Made by a program: the position numbers and the translations under genes. DNA of 64,000 bases from Chitinophagales bacterium (GTDB lineage Bacteria > Bacteroidota > Bacteroidia > Chitinophagales > Chitinophagaceae): positions 1-64,000 of the forward strand of contig JAATFP010000079.1 in NCBI GenBank assembly GCA_015655125.1. Reading direction: 5' to 3'. The number at the start of each line of letters is the position of its first letter. Position 1 is the stretch's first letter. The notes below the pieces were generated by a model, which did not search any database, was not told where the DNA came from, and worked only from the letters and a program-made list of their open reading frames with translations. Below, one piece after another: positions 27,672 to 36,191 of this stretch.

Positions 27672-30104
27672 ATGAACAATTACATTCTTGATCTCGATAA
27701 AGTTGGTATTAACGACATAGCCAAGGTGGGTGGTAAAAATGCTTCATTAGGTGAGATGTTACAGCATCTTACTGCGTTGGGTGTTCAGATTCCAAATGGC
27801 TTTGTGATCACAGTCGATGCTTATAAAGAATTTGTTGAATTCAACAATCTTGAAAGTGTTACAAAGCATATCATTAATTCTATCGACTTCAACGATATCG
27901 AATCTTTGCGTAAAAGCGGGCAGCAAGTGCGGTTGCTGATAGAGAATGGCCGTTTCCCAAAAGCTATGAGTGAAACGATCATCGAAGCGTATGGAAAGTT
28001 GTCGGCAAACTATCAACAGGAATATACAGATGTTGCTGTACGTTCATCGGCTACTGCAGAAGATCTGCCGGATGCATCTTTTGCCGGTCAACAGGAAACT
28101 TTTTTAAATATCAATGGACCGGCCACTTTGATGGATGCAGTGAGAAATTGTTTTGCGTCCATATTTACTGATCGTGCAATAAGCTATCGTCAAAGTTTTG
28201 GGTACGATCACTTCAGCGTGGGGTTGAGTTTATGTGTGCAGAAAATGGTACGCAGTGATCTTGGAGTAGCCGGCGTTGCTTTCAGTATCGATACAGAGAG
28301 TGGATTCAAGGATGCAATCGTGATCAATGGTTCTTATGGCTTGGGCGAACTGGTAGTGCAGGGGGCAATTTCTCCTGATGAGTTTATTGTATTCAAACCA
28401 TCGCTGGCAAAAGGGTTCAATGCTATTATAGAAAAAAAGCTTGGCATAAAGGATCAGATGATGGTTTATGGCGACCGGTCGGATGAACGCGTGAAGATCA
28501 TTCCAACGGAACGTGAATTTCAAAATCGTTTTTGTATCACAGACGAACAAATTTTACAACTGGCACAGTGGGTTTCTTTGATCGAAAATTATTATAGTAA
28601 GATCAAAAACAAATGGACTCCGATGGATGTCGAGTGGGCGCTCGATGGCGAGAGCAAGCAATTGTTTATCGTTCAGGCGAGGCCAGAAACGATTCATTCG
28701 AGAAAAGATACGGGCAAAATAACAGGCTATAAAATTGAAGACGCCGAGCGTGAAAATAAAGTGCTGCTTAAAGGAATTGCAGTTGGCGATAAAATCGGAA
28801 CCGGCAGCGTTAACATCTTTTTTTCAATGGATAAACGTGTCCTGGAAGGAAAAGAATTCAATGAAGGTGATGTGTTGGTAACAGATATGACGGATCCCGA
28901 TTGGGAACCGATTATGAAAAAAGCGTCGGCAATCGTAACCAATAAAGGCGGGCGCACCTGTCACGCGGCAATTGTGGCGCGGGAGCTTGGTGTGCCTGCT
29001 ATAGTTGGTTGTGTCAATGCCACGGAATTGTTGAACGAAGGACAGCTGATCACGGCGAGCTGTGCAGAGGGTGAACAAGGGATCATCTACGAAGGCAACA
29101 TTGAATTTATCAAAGAGGAATTCGATCTCGCAGATCTTCCGACGATACATACACCGGTTATGCTCAACGTAGCATCACCATCCAGTTGTTTTCAATCTTC
29201 ACATTTGCCGGCAGCCGGAGTGGGACTCGCACGCGAAGAATTTATTATAAACAATTACATACAGGTGCATCCGCTCGCACTGCTGCGGCACAGGGATTTG
29301 AATGATGCTGCTTTGACAAAAGAAATTGAGAAGCGGATCGTTGGCTATGAAAATGAAGAAACTTTTTTTGTAAAAAAATTATCATATGGCATTGCTAAAA
29401 TTGCAGCAGCATTTTATCCGAATAAGGTGATCGTGCGTTTCAGCGATTTTAAAAGCAATGAATACTTCAACTTGCCCGGCGGAAAATACTTCGAGCCGGT
29501 TGAGGAAAATCCGATGATCGGATGGCGCGGTGCATCACGTTATTATTCGGATGCTTACAAAGAAGCTTTTGGGATGGAATGCAAGGCCATAAAGCTTGTA
29601 AGAGAAGAAATGGGGCTCGACAATATAGTGGTGATGGTGCCGTTTTGCCGCACGGTAGAAGAATTGATCAGCGTGCAAGAAGTGATGGCAGCATATGGCT
29701 TGAAACGCGGGGAAAATAAACTGGAAGTATATCTCATGGCGGAAATTCCGTCTAACATTATCATGGCGGATGAATTTGCTCAGCACATTGACGGATTTTC
29801 GATAGGATCGAACGATCTTACACAATTGGTGCTGGGCCTGGATCGTGATTCATCGTTGGTGGCTCATTTGTATGATGAACGCAATCCTGCCGTAAAAAAA
29901 ATGATTTCATCTCTGATACGTTCGGCGAAAAATAATGGCGTCAAAGTGGGCATCTGTGGGCAAGGACCATCCGACTTTCCCGACTTTGCCCAGTTTCTGG
30001 TGAGGGAAGGAATTGACAGTATTTCCGTCACGCCGGATTCCTTTGTGAAAACGGTACGCGCCATTTCAAAAATAGAAAAAGAACTTTTGAAAATACCGGC
30101 ATGA
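27672..30104 (+). CDS. ppsA: Phosphoenolpyruvate synthase
   Basis: The 810-residue enzyme has an N-terminal ATP-binding domain (VGGKNASLGEM at residues about 18-28, then AVRSSATAEDLPDASFAGQQ split across 123-142), a central swivelling domain with the phospho-histidine motif GGRTCHAAIVAREL, and a C-terminal PEP-utilising barrel with DGFSIGSNDLTQL. It makes PEP, AMP and phosphate from pyruvate and ATP. In this locus it would pull the pyruvate from fucose into gluconeogenesis, which is needed when fucose is the only carbon source. It overlaps lldD by 4 bases. TATCTTTA at 27627-27634 may be its own -7 element, giving a leader of about 35 bases. Confidence 0.92.
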   Translation: MNNYILDLDKVGINDIAKVGGKNASLGEMLQHLTALGVQIPNGFVITVDAYKEFVEFNNLESVTKHIINSIDFNDIESLRKSGQQVRLLIENGRFPKAMSETIIEAYGKLSANYQQEYTDVAVRSSATAEDLPDASFAGQQETFLNINGPATLMDAVRNCFASIFTDRAISYRQSFGYDHFSVGLSLCVQKMVRSDLGVAGVAFSIDTESGFKDAIVINGSYGLGELVVQGAISPDEFIVFKPSLAKGFNAIIEKKLGIKDQMMVYGDRSDERVKIIPTEREFQNRFCITDEQILQLAQWVSLIENYYSKIKNKWTPMDVEWALDGESKQLFIVQARPETIHSRKDTGKITGYKIEDAERENKVLLKGIAVGDKIGTGSVNIFFSMDKRVLEGKEFNEGDVLVTDMTDPDWEPIMKKASAIVTNKGGRTCHAAIVARELGVPAIVGCVNATELLNEGQLITASCAEGEQGIIYEGNIEFIKEEFDLADLPTIHTPVMLNVASPSSCFQSSHLPAAGVGLAREEFIINNYIQVHPLALLRHRDLNDAALTKEIEKRIVGYENEETFFVKKLSYGIAKIAAAFYPNKVIVRFSDFKSNEYFNLPGGKYFEPVEENPMIGWRGASRYYSDAYKEAFGMECKAIKLVREEMGLDNIVVMVPFCRTVEELISVQEVMAAYGLKRGENKLEVYLMAEIPSNIIMADEFAQHIDGFSIGSNDLTQLVLGLDRDSSLVAHLYDERNPAVKKMISSLIRSAKNNGVKVGICGQGPSDFPDFAQFLVREGIDSISVTPDSFVKTVRAISKIEKELLKIPA

Positions 30105-31252
30105 AAAATAACTCTTACGACCCGAGATATCCGGGAATAGATGATCTTGTTAAAAAAGCAAAGAAGCGTATTCCGAAATTTGCTTTTGAATACCTCGATG
30201 GAGGTTGCAATGAAGATGTAAATCTTTATAAAAATACGGCCGAGATCCGGGAAGTGGAGCTTGTTCACCGTTATCTTGCAAAGCAACAACCAGTATCGTT
30301 GCAAACCGAATTGTTCGGTCATTTGTATGATGCGCCGTTTGGTATTTCGCCTGTTGGACTACAAGGGCTTATCTGGCCCAATTCACCCGAAATACTCGCC
30401 CGTGCAGCATTTGAGCACAACGTTCCGTTTATTCTGAGTACCGTAAGTACCAGTTCCATCGAACGTGTTAGTGAGATTACTGAAGGGCGTGCCTGGTTCC
30501 AGTTGTATCATCCTTCAGAAAATTCTTTGCGCGACAAAATCATTCAGCGCGCAGAAGCGGCCCATTGCCCAGTACTCGTTATATTAAGCGACGTGCCGAC
30601 ATTCGGATACCGCCCACGCGATATTCGCAATGGCCTCGCCATGCCGCCGCGCATGACATTGAAAAATATTTTGCAGATTACCGGTCGCCCCAATTGGGCG
30701 CTGAAAACACTGGCACATGGTCAACCTTCTTTCGAGATAATGAAACCCTATATGCCAAAAAATCTCAACATGCAAAAGCTGGGAGTTTTCATGGATGCGA
30801 CGTTCAGTGGTAAGCTTGATGAAGAAAAGATCAAACCCATCCGTGATATGTGGAAAGGAAAGCTCGTGATAAAAGGCATCGCAAGCGAAGCGGATACAGA
30901 AGCAGCCATTCGTTTAGGCATCGATGGTATCATTGTTTCTAACCATGGAGGAAGACAACTGGATGCCGGAAAATCGGCTATTCATGCGTTGAACGGAATA
31001 ATACCAAAGTTTAAAGAAAAGATCACCATTATGATGGACAGCGGCCTGCGTTCCGGTCCGGATGTGGCGCGCACAATCGCGTCTGGTGCAGCCTTTACCT
31101 TTATGGGCCGCACTTTCATGTATGGCGTGGCCGCTCTTGGAAAAAACGGAGGTCATCATACAATCGCCATCCTCAAAAGACAGTTGCAGCAGGTTATGGA
31201 ACAGGTTGGATGTAGCCAGCCATCCCAGCTCCAAGATTTTCTGGCTCCGTAG
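30101..31252 (+). CDS. lldD: FMN-dependent L-lactate dehydrogenase (alpha-hydroxy-acid oxidase family)
   Basis: This 383-residue protein has the family's FMN barrel: APFGISPVGLQGL near the start, LSTVSTSSIE, WFQLYHPS, KGIASEAD, the catalytic-His motif SNHGGRQLD, and MDSGLRSGPDVARTIASGA. It oxidises L-lactate to pyruvate, passing electrons to the respiratory chain. It overlaps the PEP synthase gene (ATGA), so the pair is coupled: lactate from fucose cleavage becomes pyruvate, then PEP. Family members can also oxidise glycolate, which would arise if D-arabinose used the same route; that is speculation. Confidence 0.9.
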   Translation: MKNNSYDPRYPGIDDLVKKAKKRIPKFAFEYLDGGCNEDVNLYKNTAEIREVELVHRYLAKQQPVSLQTELFGHLYDAPFGISPVGLQGLIWPNSPEILARAAFEHNVPFILSTVSTSSIERVSEITEGRAWFQLYHPSENSLRDKIIQRAEAAHCPVLVILSDVPTFGYRPRDIRNGLAMPPRMTLKNILQITGRPNWALKTLAHGQPSFEIMKPYMPKNLNMQKLGVFMDATFSGKLDEEKIKPIRDMWKGKLVIKGIASEADTEAAIRLGIDGIIVSNHGGRQLDAGKSAIHALNGIIPKFKEKITIMMDSGLRSGPDVARTIASGAAFTFMGRTFMYGVAALGKNGGHHTIAILKRQLQQVMEQVGCSQPSQLQDFLAP

Positions 31253-31291
31253 TGCAATGTAAAAATAACTTATCAAAAGGCCAATAATAGT

Positions 31292-31316
31292 GTGGGAGCG
31301 CCTTTGTAAAGGCGCT
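31292..31316 (+). repeat. REP-like palindrome preceded by GTGG
   Basis: AGCGCCTTT-GT-AAAGGCGCT (31297-31316) is a perfect 9-bp palindrome two bases after GTGG, 40 bases downstream of lldD. The 5' GTGG plus palindrome is the layout of RAYT-associated REP elements. It could also be a plain terminator or transcript-end hairpin. I saw only one copy in the window. Confidence 0.45.
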
Positions 31317-31364
31317 ATCTTCAGTAGCTAAAATAGTTCGATTCAATCAATTTGAAATTTGCGT

Positions 31365-32705
31365 ATGAAAAAAAATCTTCTTCTGTTCTTTGTGTCCATT
31401 TGTTTTTTCCAGGCCATGTCGCAACAAAAACAGAACGCTCCGCTGAATAAATTTATCGATGCCCGTTTTGGACTTTTCATCCATTGGGATATGTCCAGCG
31501 TGGCTGGAACGGAAATCAGCTGGTCGCGGAAAGCCACCAAACCTTTAGACATAACAGGAGATCCTGCCGGCTATGTAGAAGACACCGCGTATGACCATCT
31601 TTACGAAAAATTCAATCCACAGAACTTCCATGCTGCAACCTGGGTAAAGCTCGCCAAAGATGCCGGTATGAAATACATCGTATTCACTGCGAAGCATCAC
31701 GGAGGTTTTGCCATGTGGGATACTAAACTCACCGATTATTCGATCATGCACACGACATTTGCCCGCGATGTAGTCAAAGAATTAGCGGATGAGTGTCACA
31801 AAGCAGGTTTGATGTTTGGATTGTATTATTCTCAGCGCGATTGGCACCAGCCTGATTACGGTATTGGAGATAACAAAAAATACCTGGAATACATGAATGG
31901 CCAGCTAACCGAATTACTTACGAGGTACGGGAAAATAGATATTTTGTGGTGGGACAGTTATGGCCATGGGGACTTGGAACAATTCTGGCAAATAGACGAA
32001 ACCTACCGGCTTGTAAAAAAACTACAGCCTGATATTCTTATGAACAATCGTATGGCTGTACTCGCCGAATATAACAAACAGCCTGCGGCATATCTGGGCG
32101 ATTGGGATACACCAGAACAGCGGCTCGGCGAATTTCAAAATAACAGGCCATGGGAATCCTGTATGAGCCTGGTAAAAGTGCCCGATGGTGGCGGATGGTC
32201 TTATCGCCCCGATGGATCCGTGCGTGGCTACGAAGAATGTATTCGTACACTGGTAAGCTGTGCAACCGGCGATGGCAACCTGTTGCTCGATGCTGGTCCG
32301 GATGCTACCGGAGTTATTCCCACAGATCAGACCAGCAGATTGCTGGAAATGGGGCAATGGTTAAAGAAATATGGCGCCAGTATATACCAAACACGTGGCG
32401 GCCCGTTTCATAACGGTGAGTGGGGCGGATCGACCTTTAATGGCAAGAAAATTTACCTTCACATTGCTACATGGAACAACAACGAACTGGTTCTTCCCGC
32501 ATTAAAATCAAAGATCGTAAGGGTGACCAACTTTACCGATCCTGCTAATACAGTGGCGTTTACGCAAAATTCTACGTCTGTTGTTATAAAACTTGCAGGC
32601 CCGAAGCAGGATAAAATAGATACGATCGTCCTTCTCGAACTTTCGGATGATGCTTCAAAAGAATTTAACAGCCACGTACCACTCGAAGTAATTCCGGTAA
32701 AATAA
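31365..32705 (+). CDS. Second GH29 alpha-L-fucosidase, secreted
   Basis: From ATG 31365 the 446-residue protein has a signal peptide ending AMSQ and a GH29 barrel with FGLFIHWDMSS, TAKHHGGFAMWDTK and IDILWWDSYG, placing the nucleophile at Asp197. The sequence WWDS in place of WFDG, and the shorter loop after it, show that it is a different GH29 subgroup from the one at 23653, so the linkage preference probably differs. A TTG six bases upstream could start too but is unlikely. It follows lldD by 112 bases containing a hairpin, and precedes an esterase gene by 8 bases. Confidence 0.92.
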   Translation: MKKNLLLFFVSICFFQAMSQQKQNAPLNKFIDARFGLFIHWDMSSVAGTEISWSRKATKPLDITGDPAGYVEDTAYDHLYEKFNPQNFHAATWVKLAKDAGMKYIVFTAKHHGGFAMWDTKLTDYSIMHTTFARDVVKELADECHKAGLMFGLYYSQRDWHQPDYGIGDNKKYLEYMNGQLTELLTRYGKIDILWWDSYGHGDLEQFWQIDETYRLVKKLQPDILMNNRMAVLAEYNKQPAAYLGDWDTPEQRLGEFQNNRPWESCMSLVKVPDGGGWSYRPDGSVRGYEECIRTLVSCATGDGNLLLDAGPDATGVIPTDQTSRLLEMGQWLKKYGASIYQTRGGPFHNGEWGGSTFNGKKIYLHIATWNNNELVLPALKSKIVRVTNFTDPANTVAFTQNSTSVVIKLAGPKQDKIDTIVLLELSDDASKEFNSHVPLEVIPVK

Positions 32706-32713
32706 AATGTCCA

Positions 32714-33598
32714 ATGAAGAAAATATGTTTATTCATGTGGTTTACCTGTTGCATGTATACAGCTGTATTGGCTAAACAATCCGATTCGCGTTTGCCTGAT
32801 ACAACATGGGTATACAAACAGGTTGACGGAAAAGAACTACAAATGTTTGTTTTTCTACCGGATGATTATTACCGGTTGAAAAAGGAATTTCCGGTTATGG
32901 TATTCTTTCATGGCGGTAGTTGGGTAGAAGGAGAGGCCAGCTGGCAATTTCCGGACTGTGCCTATTGGAGCCGGCGCGGCATGATTGCGATATCTGTTGA
33001 TTACCGGTTGAAAGAAAGGGATCATGTGGAAGTGCCGTTGGAATGCTTAAAGGATGCTAAATCCGCGATACGTTTCGTGAGAAAAAACGCAGTGATGCTA
33101 AAAGCCGACACCCAAAAAATAGTAGTGGGAGGCGATTCTGCCGGAGGACAGCTTGCGGCCGCATTAGCAACCATCATGGCAAAGGAAACAAACGATAGCT
33201 CCGATGATCTTTCCATTTCCTGCAGGCCTGATGCGGTTATTCTCACCAATCCATATTTTAAGTGTGTATCCTATCTCTCTCCGCCCGGGTATATTGTCGG
33301 GGGATTGCCGCCGTTCATTACGTTTTTAGGCGATGATGATGTGGCCATTACTGTGGATGAGATGAAGGCGTTCAGCAGCGCATTAAAAAAAGCAGGAAAT
33401 TATGCTGAACTTTATATTGGGAAAGGAGGAAAGCATGGGTTTTGCAACGGGCGTGACTCTTCGAATCCCTATTTTTACTGGTCGGCCGAATTGGAAGATA
33501 ATTTCCTGGTAAAACAGGGGATCCTTACCGGCCCGTCACTTGTAAAAATTCCCGCAGGCGTAGTCGCCCTTACCCGCAGCCAATATGATGTTTACTGA
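32714..33598 (+). CDS. Secreted alpha/beta hydrolase (carbohydrate or acetyl esterase)
   Basis: The 294-residue protein has a signal peptide (MKKICLFMWFTCCMYTAVLA) and an esterase/lipase fold. FFHGGSW forms the oxyanion hole, GGDSAGGQ carries the nucleophilic Ser, FLGDDDVAI the acidic residue and GGKHGFCNG the His. It probably removes acetyl or other acyl groups from the glycan so fucosidases can act. It is the last gene of the rightward arm, 8 bases after the second GH29 gene, and converges with the AraC regulator gene 15 bases away. The substrate is not known. Confidence 0.82.
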   Translation: MKKICLFMWFTCCMYTAVLAKQSDSRLPDTTWVYKQVDGKELQMFVFLPDDYYRLKKEFPVMVFFHGGSWVEGEASWQFPDCAYWSRRGMIAISVDYRLKERDHVEVPLECLKDAKSAIRFVRKNAVMLKADTQKIVVGGDSAGGQLAAALATIMAKETNDSSDDLSISCRPDAVILTNPYFKCVSYLSPPGYIVGGLPPFITFLGDDDVAITVDEMKAFSSALKKAGNYAELYIGKGGKHGFCNGRDSSNPYFYWSAELEDNFLVKQGILTGPSLVKIPAGVVALTRSQYDVY

Positions 33599-33613
33599 TC
33601 GTCCGTGCTATTA

Positions 33614-34498
33614 CTAATTGTGATATACGGTGCTTTTTTCTAAAAATTCTTTCTGGTAATTCAGAGGAGTTTTACTAGTGATCTGTTTGAAATATTTATG
33701 AAAACTGGCAAAATTGAAGAAGCCGCTTTCGTAGCAGATCTGCTTAATACTGATCCTGTTTTCGATTAACAGCTTGCAAGCCATACCAACCCTGATTTCT
33801 ATCAGGAAATTGGAATAGGTTTTCTTTGTGCGCGATTTGAAATAGCGGCAAAAAGAATTTGGACTAATATACGCAATGGCTGCAATTTCTTCCAGCAATA
33901 TTTTCTTTTTATAATTGGCAAGAGAATATTGGTATACCATGTTGATGCGATCATTTTCCGAGAGCTTCCTATCGGGCTGAAATGTTTCTGAAGATAACAT
34001 CACGATGTCTTCAGATTCGGAGATAGTGAGCAACGCTTCATGCAACAGCAGTATGCGTCTCGGTCCATCGGCGAGGTGCATCTTTTCCAATAGGAGTCCG
34101 AGAAACTCTTTTGTTTTACCCGTTAGCTTTATTCCCCTTTTTGCATTTTCCAACACTTTTCTCAATGGCAGATTTTCCGGTATATCCAGGAAAGAACTTC
34201 CCCAGAAATTATCACAAAAATGTGCCACCACAATGTCTGGTTTTTTTTCGCCTTCTGCGAAATAATGCTGGTCAAAGCTCCAAAAGTGCGGGAGATTGGC
34301 GCCAACGATAATGACATCGCCGGTGTGAAAAGTCTGGATGCTGTCGCCGATAAATTGCGTACCCGATCCTTCCTTGAAATAGATGAGTTCCACTTCGGGA
34401 TGATAATGAAGATGATTGTTAACAAATGGAACATTATCGCGCCGGATGCTGAATGAACACGCGGGACCCGACGACACTTTTAATAACTGAGGCTTCAT
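33614..34498 (-). CDS. AraC-family transcriptional regulator of the locus
   Basis: This 294-residue protein has an N-terminal cupin-like sensing domain (HYHPEVELIYFKEGSGTQFIG split around residues 32-52) and a C-terminal AraC double helix-turn-helix (residues about 190-290; LEEIAAIAYISPNSFCRYFK and ICYESGFFNFASFHKYFK). It is the only DNA-binding regulator in the island and so is the likely controller of both arms, with L-fucose or a pathway intermediate as effector. Its upstream DNA carries ATCAGAATAATCAT (34546-34559), nearly the same as a site in the divergent control region, which suggests shared or self-regulation. Confidence 0.9.
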   Translation of the reverse strand: MKPQLLKVSSGPACSFSIRRDNVPFVNNHLHYHPEVELIYFKEGSGTQFIGDSIQTFHTGDVIIVGANLPHFWSFDQHYFAEGEKKPDIVVAHFCDNFWGSSFLDIPENLPLRKVLENAKRGIKLTGKTKEFLGLLLEKMHLADGPRRILLLHEALLTISESEDIVMLSSETFQPDRKLSENDRINMVYQYSLANYKKKILLEEIAAIAYISPNSFCRYFKSRTKKTYSNFLIEIRVGMACKLLIENRISIKQICYESGFFNFASFHKYFKQITSKTPLNYQKEFLEKSTVYHN

Positions 34499-34545
34499 AA
34501 TATGGCAATTCTGGAATTAAGTTAAGGTCTTTATTCTAAAAAAAT

Positions 34546-34559
34546 ATCAGAATAATCAT
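34546..34559 (+). promoter_or_regulatory. Candidate operator upstream of AraC regulator
   Basis: ATCAGAATAATCAT, about 50 bases upstream of the regulator's start, differs at one base from 11243-11256 in the divergent control region. It would be suited to autoregulation. This is inferred from the match and the positions. Confidence 0.45.
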
Positions 34560-34879
34560 AAAATGCCAAAATAGCTTAATTTTTTGCAAATCGATCACCT
34601 GTCATCTTAATCATGCAGGCGATTCAAAGATCCGCACAAGGTTGTATAAAATTAAAAAATTACTGAAGAATTTCAACAAGCTTGATCCTCGTCGTGAAAA
34701 AAATAAACTTTTATGCCAACATATTTCACAAACAGGAAAATAACCTTAAAAAGATTTAATTCGGGATTCCTTTATTCCTAACAGTTTTATATGGAAACCA
34801 TTTTTTAAACCAGTTTGCTCAATTCTTCTGCTGTAAAGTTTTTTAATTCACTTGTTCAGTTATTTTTGATTTTTTGCAC

Positions 34880-35304
34880 CTATTCTACATCTGCAAGCAG
34901 TGGCCGGCCACCATTTTCTTTGCCTGGCTGATGGAAAGACGGCCCCTCTTCAAACGATGCCGGCGGCATGATTTTCCATGATACCCGTGTGACAGATCTG
35001 CGGACCCATTTGTCCGCCATCAGCATGAACATCGTTAATTATTTTTTGCCAACCCGAAAGCGAAGCCGCACTGTAAAAACGAGGTACATTGTTGTCATTT
35101 GAAGATGATGGCCGATTAATTACTGTGCCTTCGCTTAATATCAGCCTAACTTCTCCCGCAGTGAGTCTTTCGTGATATTTTGCAACATTGTCGCCAGGAA
35201 TTCCATTTGGGGAAAACGAGCGCGTCATCGGAGCCATCACAAATCTGTTTCTTAATCTGAGCATTTTGAGTTTCAAACAGTTTGAATAAACTTGCTGTGT
35301 CCAT
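34880..35304 (-). pseudogene. Decayed Old Yellow Enzyme-type ene-reductase fragment
   Basis: Three reading frames together give the N-terminal third of an FMN ene-reductase. The start is MDTASLFKLF at 35304. After a shift come RNRFVMAPMTRSFSPNGIPG and further family sequence to about 34950. After another shift comes PPASFEEGPSFHQPGKENGG, ending at a TAG at 34880-34882. Full-length relatives have about 360 residues; the barrel's remainder is missing. The gene is clearly dead. It sits only 32 bases from the right copy of the kinase repeat, so it marks the right edge of the island and may be a relic of the donor DNA. Confidence 0.82.
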
Positions 35305-35336
35305 AATATATCTTATTTTTTGTGCTGGAACCTGTA

Positions 35337-35498
35337 TCAGCAAATACGAAAGATGAACGATAATTTTTACATACTGCTGCTCATCAGCGTCGCGGGCGTT
35401 GCGATGATCATCATCAGCTTTATATTATTGCAGGTACGAAACCGCAACAGATCGCTGCGGCAGCAGCAACAGCTTTCGGCGGCGGAGATATCGCATCA
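35337..35498 (+). repeat. Right copy of direct repeat (kinase 5' end)
   Basis: These 162 bases correspond to 2601-2740, identical apart from 22 extra bases here (missing from the left copy). They cover the last codons of the upstream membrane gene, the overlapping kinase start and about 48 kinase codons. The upstream membrane gene itself is absent on this side. Confidence 0.95.
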
Positions 35499-36144
35499 GA
35501 AAGCCCTCTTGCATGCGGTGATCACTTCCCAGGAAACGGAGCGGCAACGCATCGGCAGCGATCTGCATGATGAAGTGGGAACTGCCCTGTCGTCTTTGCG
35601 TATGCTCATTGAGAAGCATACGGCCATAGAACGAGGTATGGACGAAAGCTTTATGATCCAGTCAAAAAGTATCATCGACAACGTTATCAGGAATGTGCGG
35701 GATATATCGCACAATCTTTCGCCGCGTATCAGCGGCCGCTTTGGATTTTATGATGCCATCCATGAATTGTGCCACACAGTAGATATTTCAGGAACGATCA
35801 GCGTTTTGCTTGAATTCGACGAACAACAGATGCCTGCGGGATTTAACGACCATTCGGCGATGGCGGTTTATCGTGTGTTGGCGGAATTGATCAATAATAC
35901 CATTAAGCACGCGGCTGCAAAAAATATAAATATCAGTTTTAAAACTTTCGATACCAATATAAATATCCGTTATACAGATGACGGCACCGGTTTCCATCAC
36001 GGGAAGCGGCACGGTACCAACGGAATGGGATTGCGCAATATAGAAAGCAGGCTCACGATGGTTGGTGCCAAGTGGGTATTTGACGGGGTTGAGGAAAAGG
36101 GATTTTCAGTCAGCGTGGTAGTTCCGGTAAATGAATCGCAATGA
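35353..36144 (+). CDS. Sensor histidine kinase (HisKA_3 / NarL-type partner), intact copy
   Basis: The 263-residue protein has one N-terminal transmembrane helix (residues about 6-25), a HisKA_3 dimerisation domain with the phospho-acceptor in RQRIGSDLHDEVG, and an HATPase domain with LAELINNTIKHA, DDGTGF and GMGLRNIESR. It has no periplasmic sensing domain, so a membrane partner may sense the signal. Such kinases pair with LuxR-type regulators, and one lies at 37698-38366. The start is ATG 35353, not the upstream frame. Its original partner gene now lies 32.7 kb away, and the DNA upstream is a dead gene, so its promoter and coupling have changed. Confidence 0.92.
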   Translation: MNDNFYILLLISVAGVAMIIISFILLQVRNRNRSLRQQQQLSAAEISHQKALLHAVITSQETERQRIGSDLHDEVGTALSSLRMLIEKHTAIERGMDESFMIQSKSIIDNVIRNVRDISHNLSPRISGRFGFYDAIHELCHTVDISGTISVLLEFDEQQMPAGFNDHSAMAVYRVLAELINNTIKHAAAKNINISFKTFDTNINIRYTDDGTGFHHGKRHGTNGMGLRNIESRLTMVGAKWVFDGVEEKGFSVSVVVPVNESQ

Positions 36145-36172
36145 AAAGGGCCATAAAAATTACGGCCCTTTT
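36144..36172. terminator. Bidirectional terminator between kinase and convergent gene
   Basis: AAAAGGGCC (36144-36152) pairs with GGCCCTTTT (36164-36172), with A-runs and T-runs on both outer sides. It sits exactly between the ends of the two convergent genes. Confidence 0.8.
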
Positions 36173-36191
36173 ATAAAATAATACCCTTCTA

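Larger units (their letters stand above)
2741..35336. mobile_element. Putative 32.6-kb catabolic genomic island (L-fucose locus)
   Basis: The interval is bounded by two copies of the 5' end of a histidine kinase gene. The left flank continues into the kinase's operon partner and the right flank into the rest of the kinase, exactly the pattern left by integration of a circular molecule at a shared sequence. The cargo is a self-contained fucose utilisation locus with its own AraC regulator. Degraded genes lie at the left edge (kinase remnant) and right edge (Old Yellow Enzyme remnant). I found no integrase, transposase or relaxase inside, so the mechanism and mobility are unproven. Confidence 0.6.

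Noticed and set aside
2741-35336. Prophage or conjugative element
   Set aside because: No integrase, capsid, terminase, relaxase or mating genes were seen; every intact gene serves sugar use or regulation.
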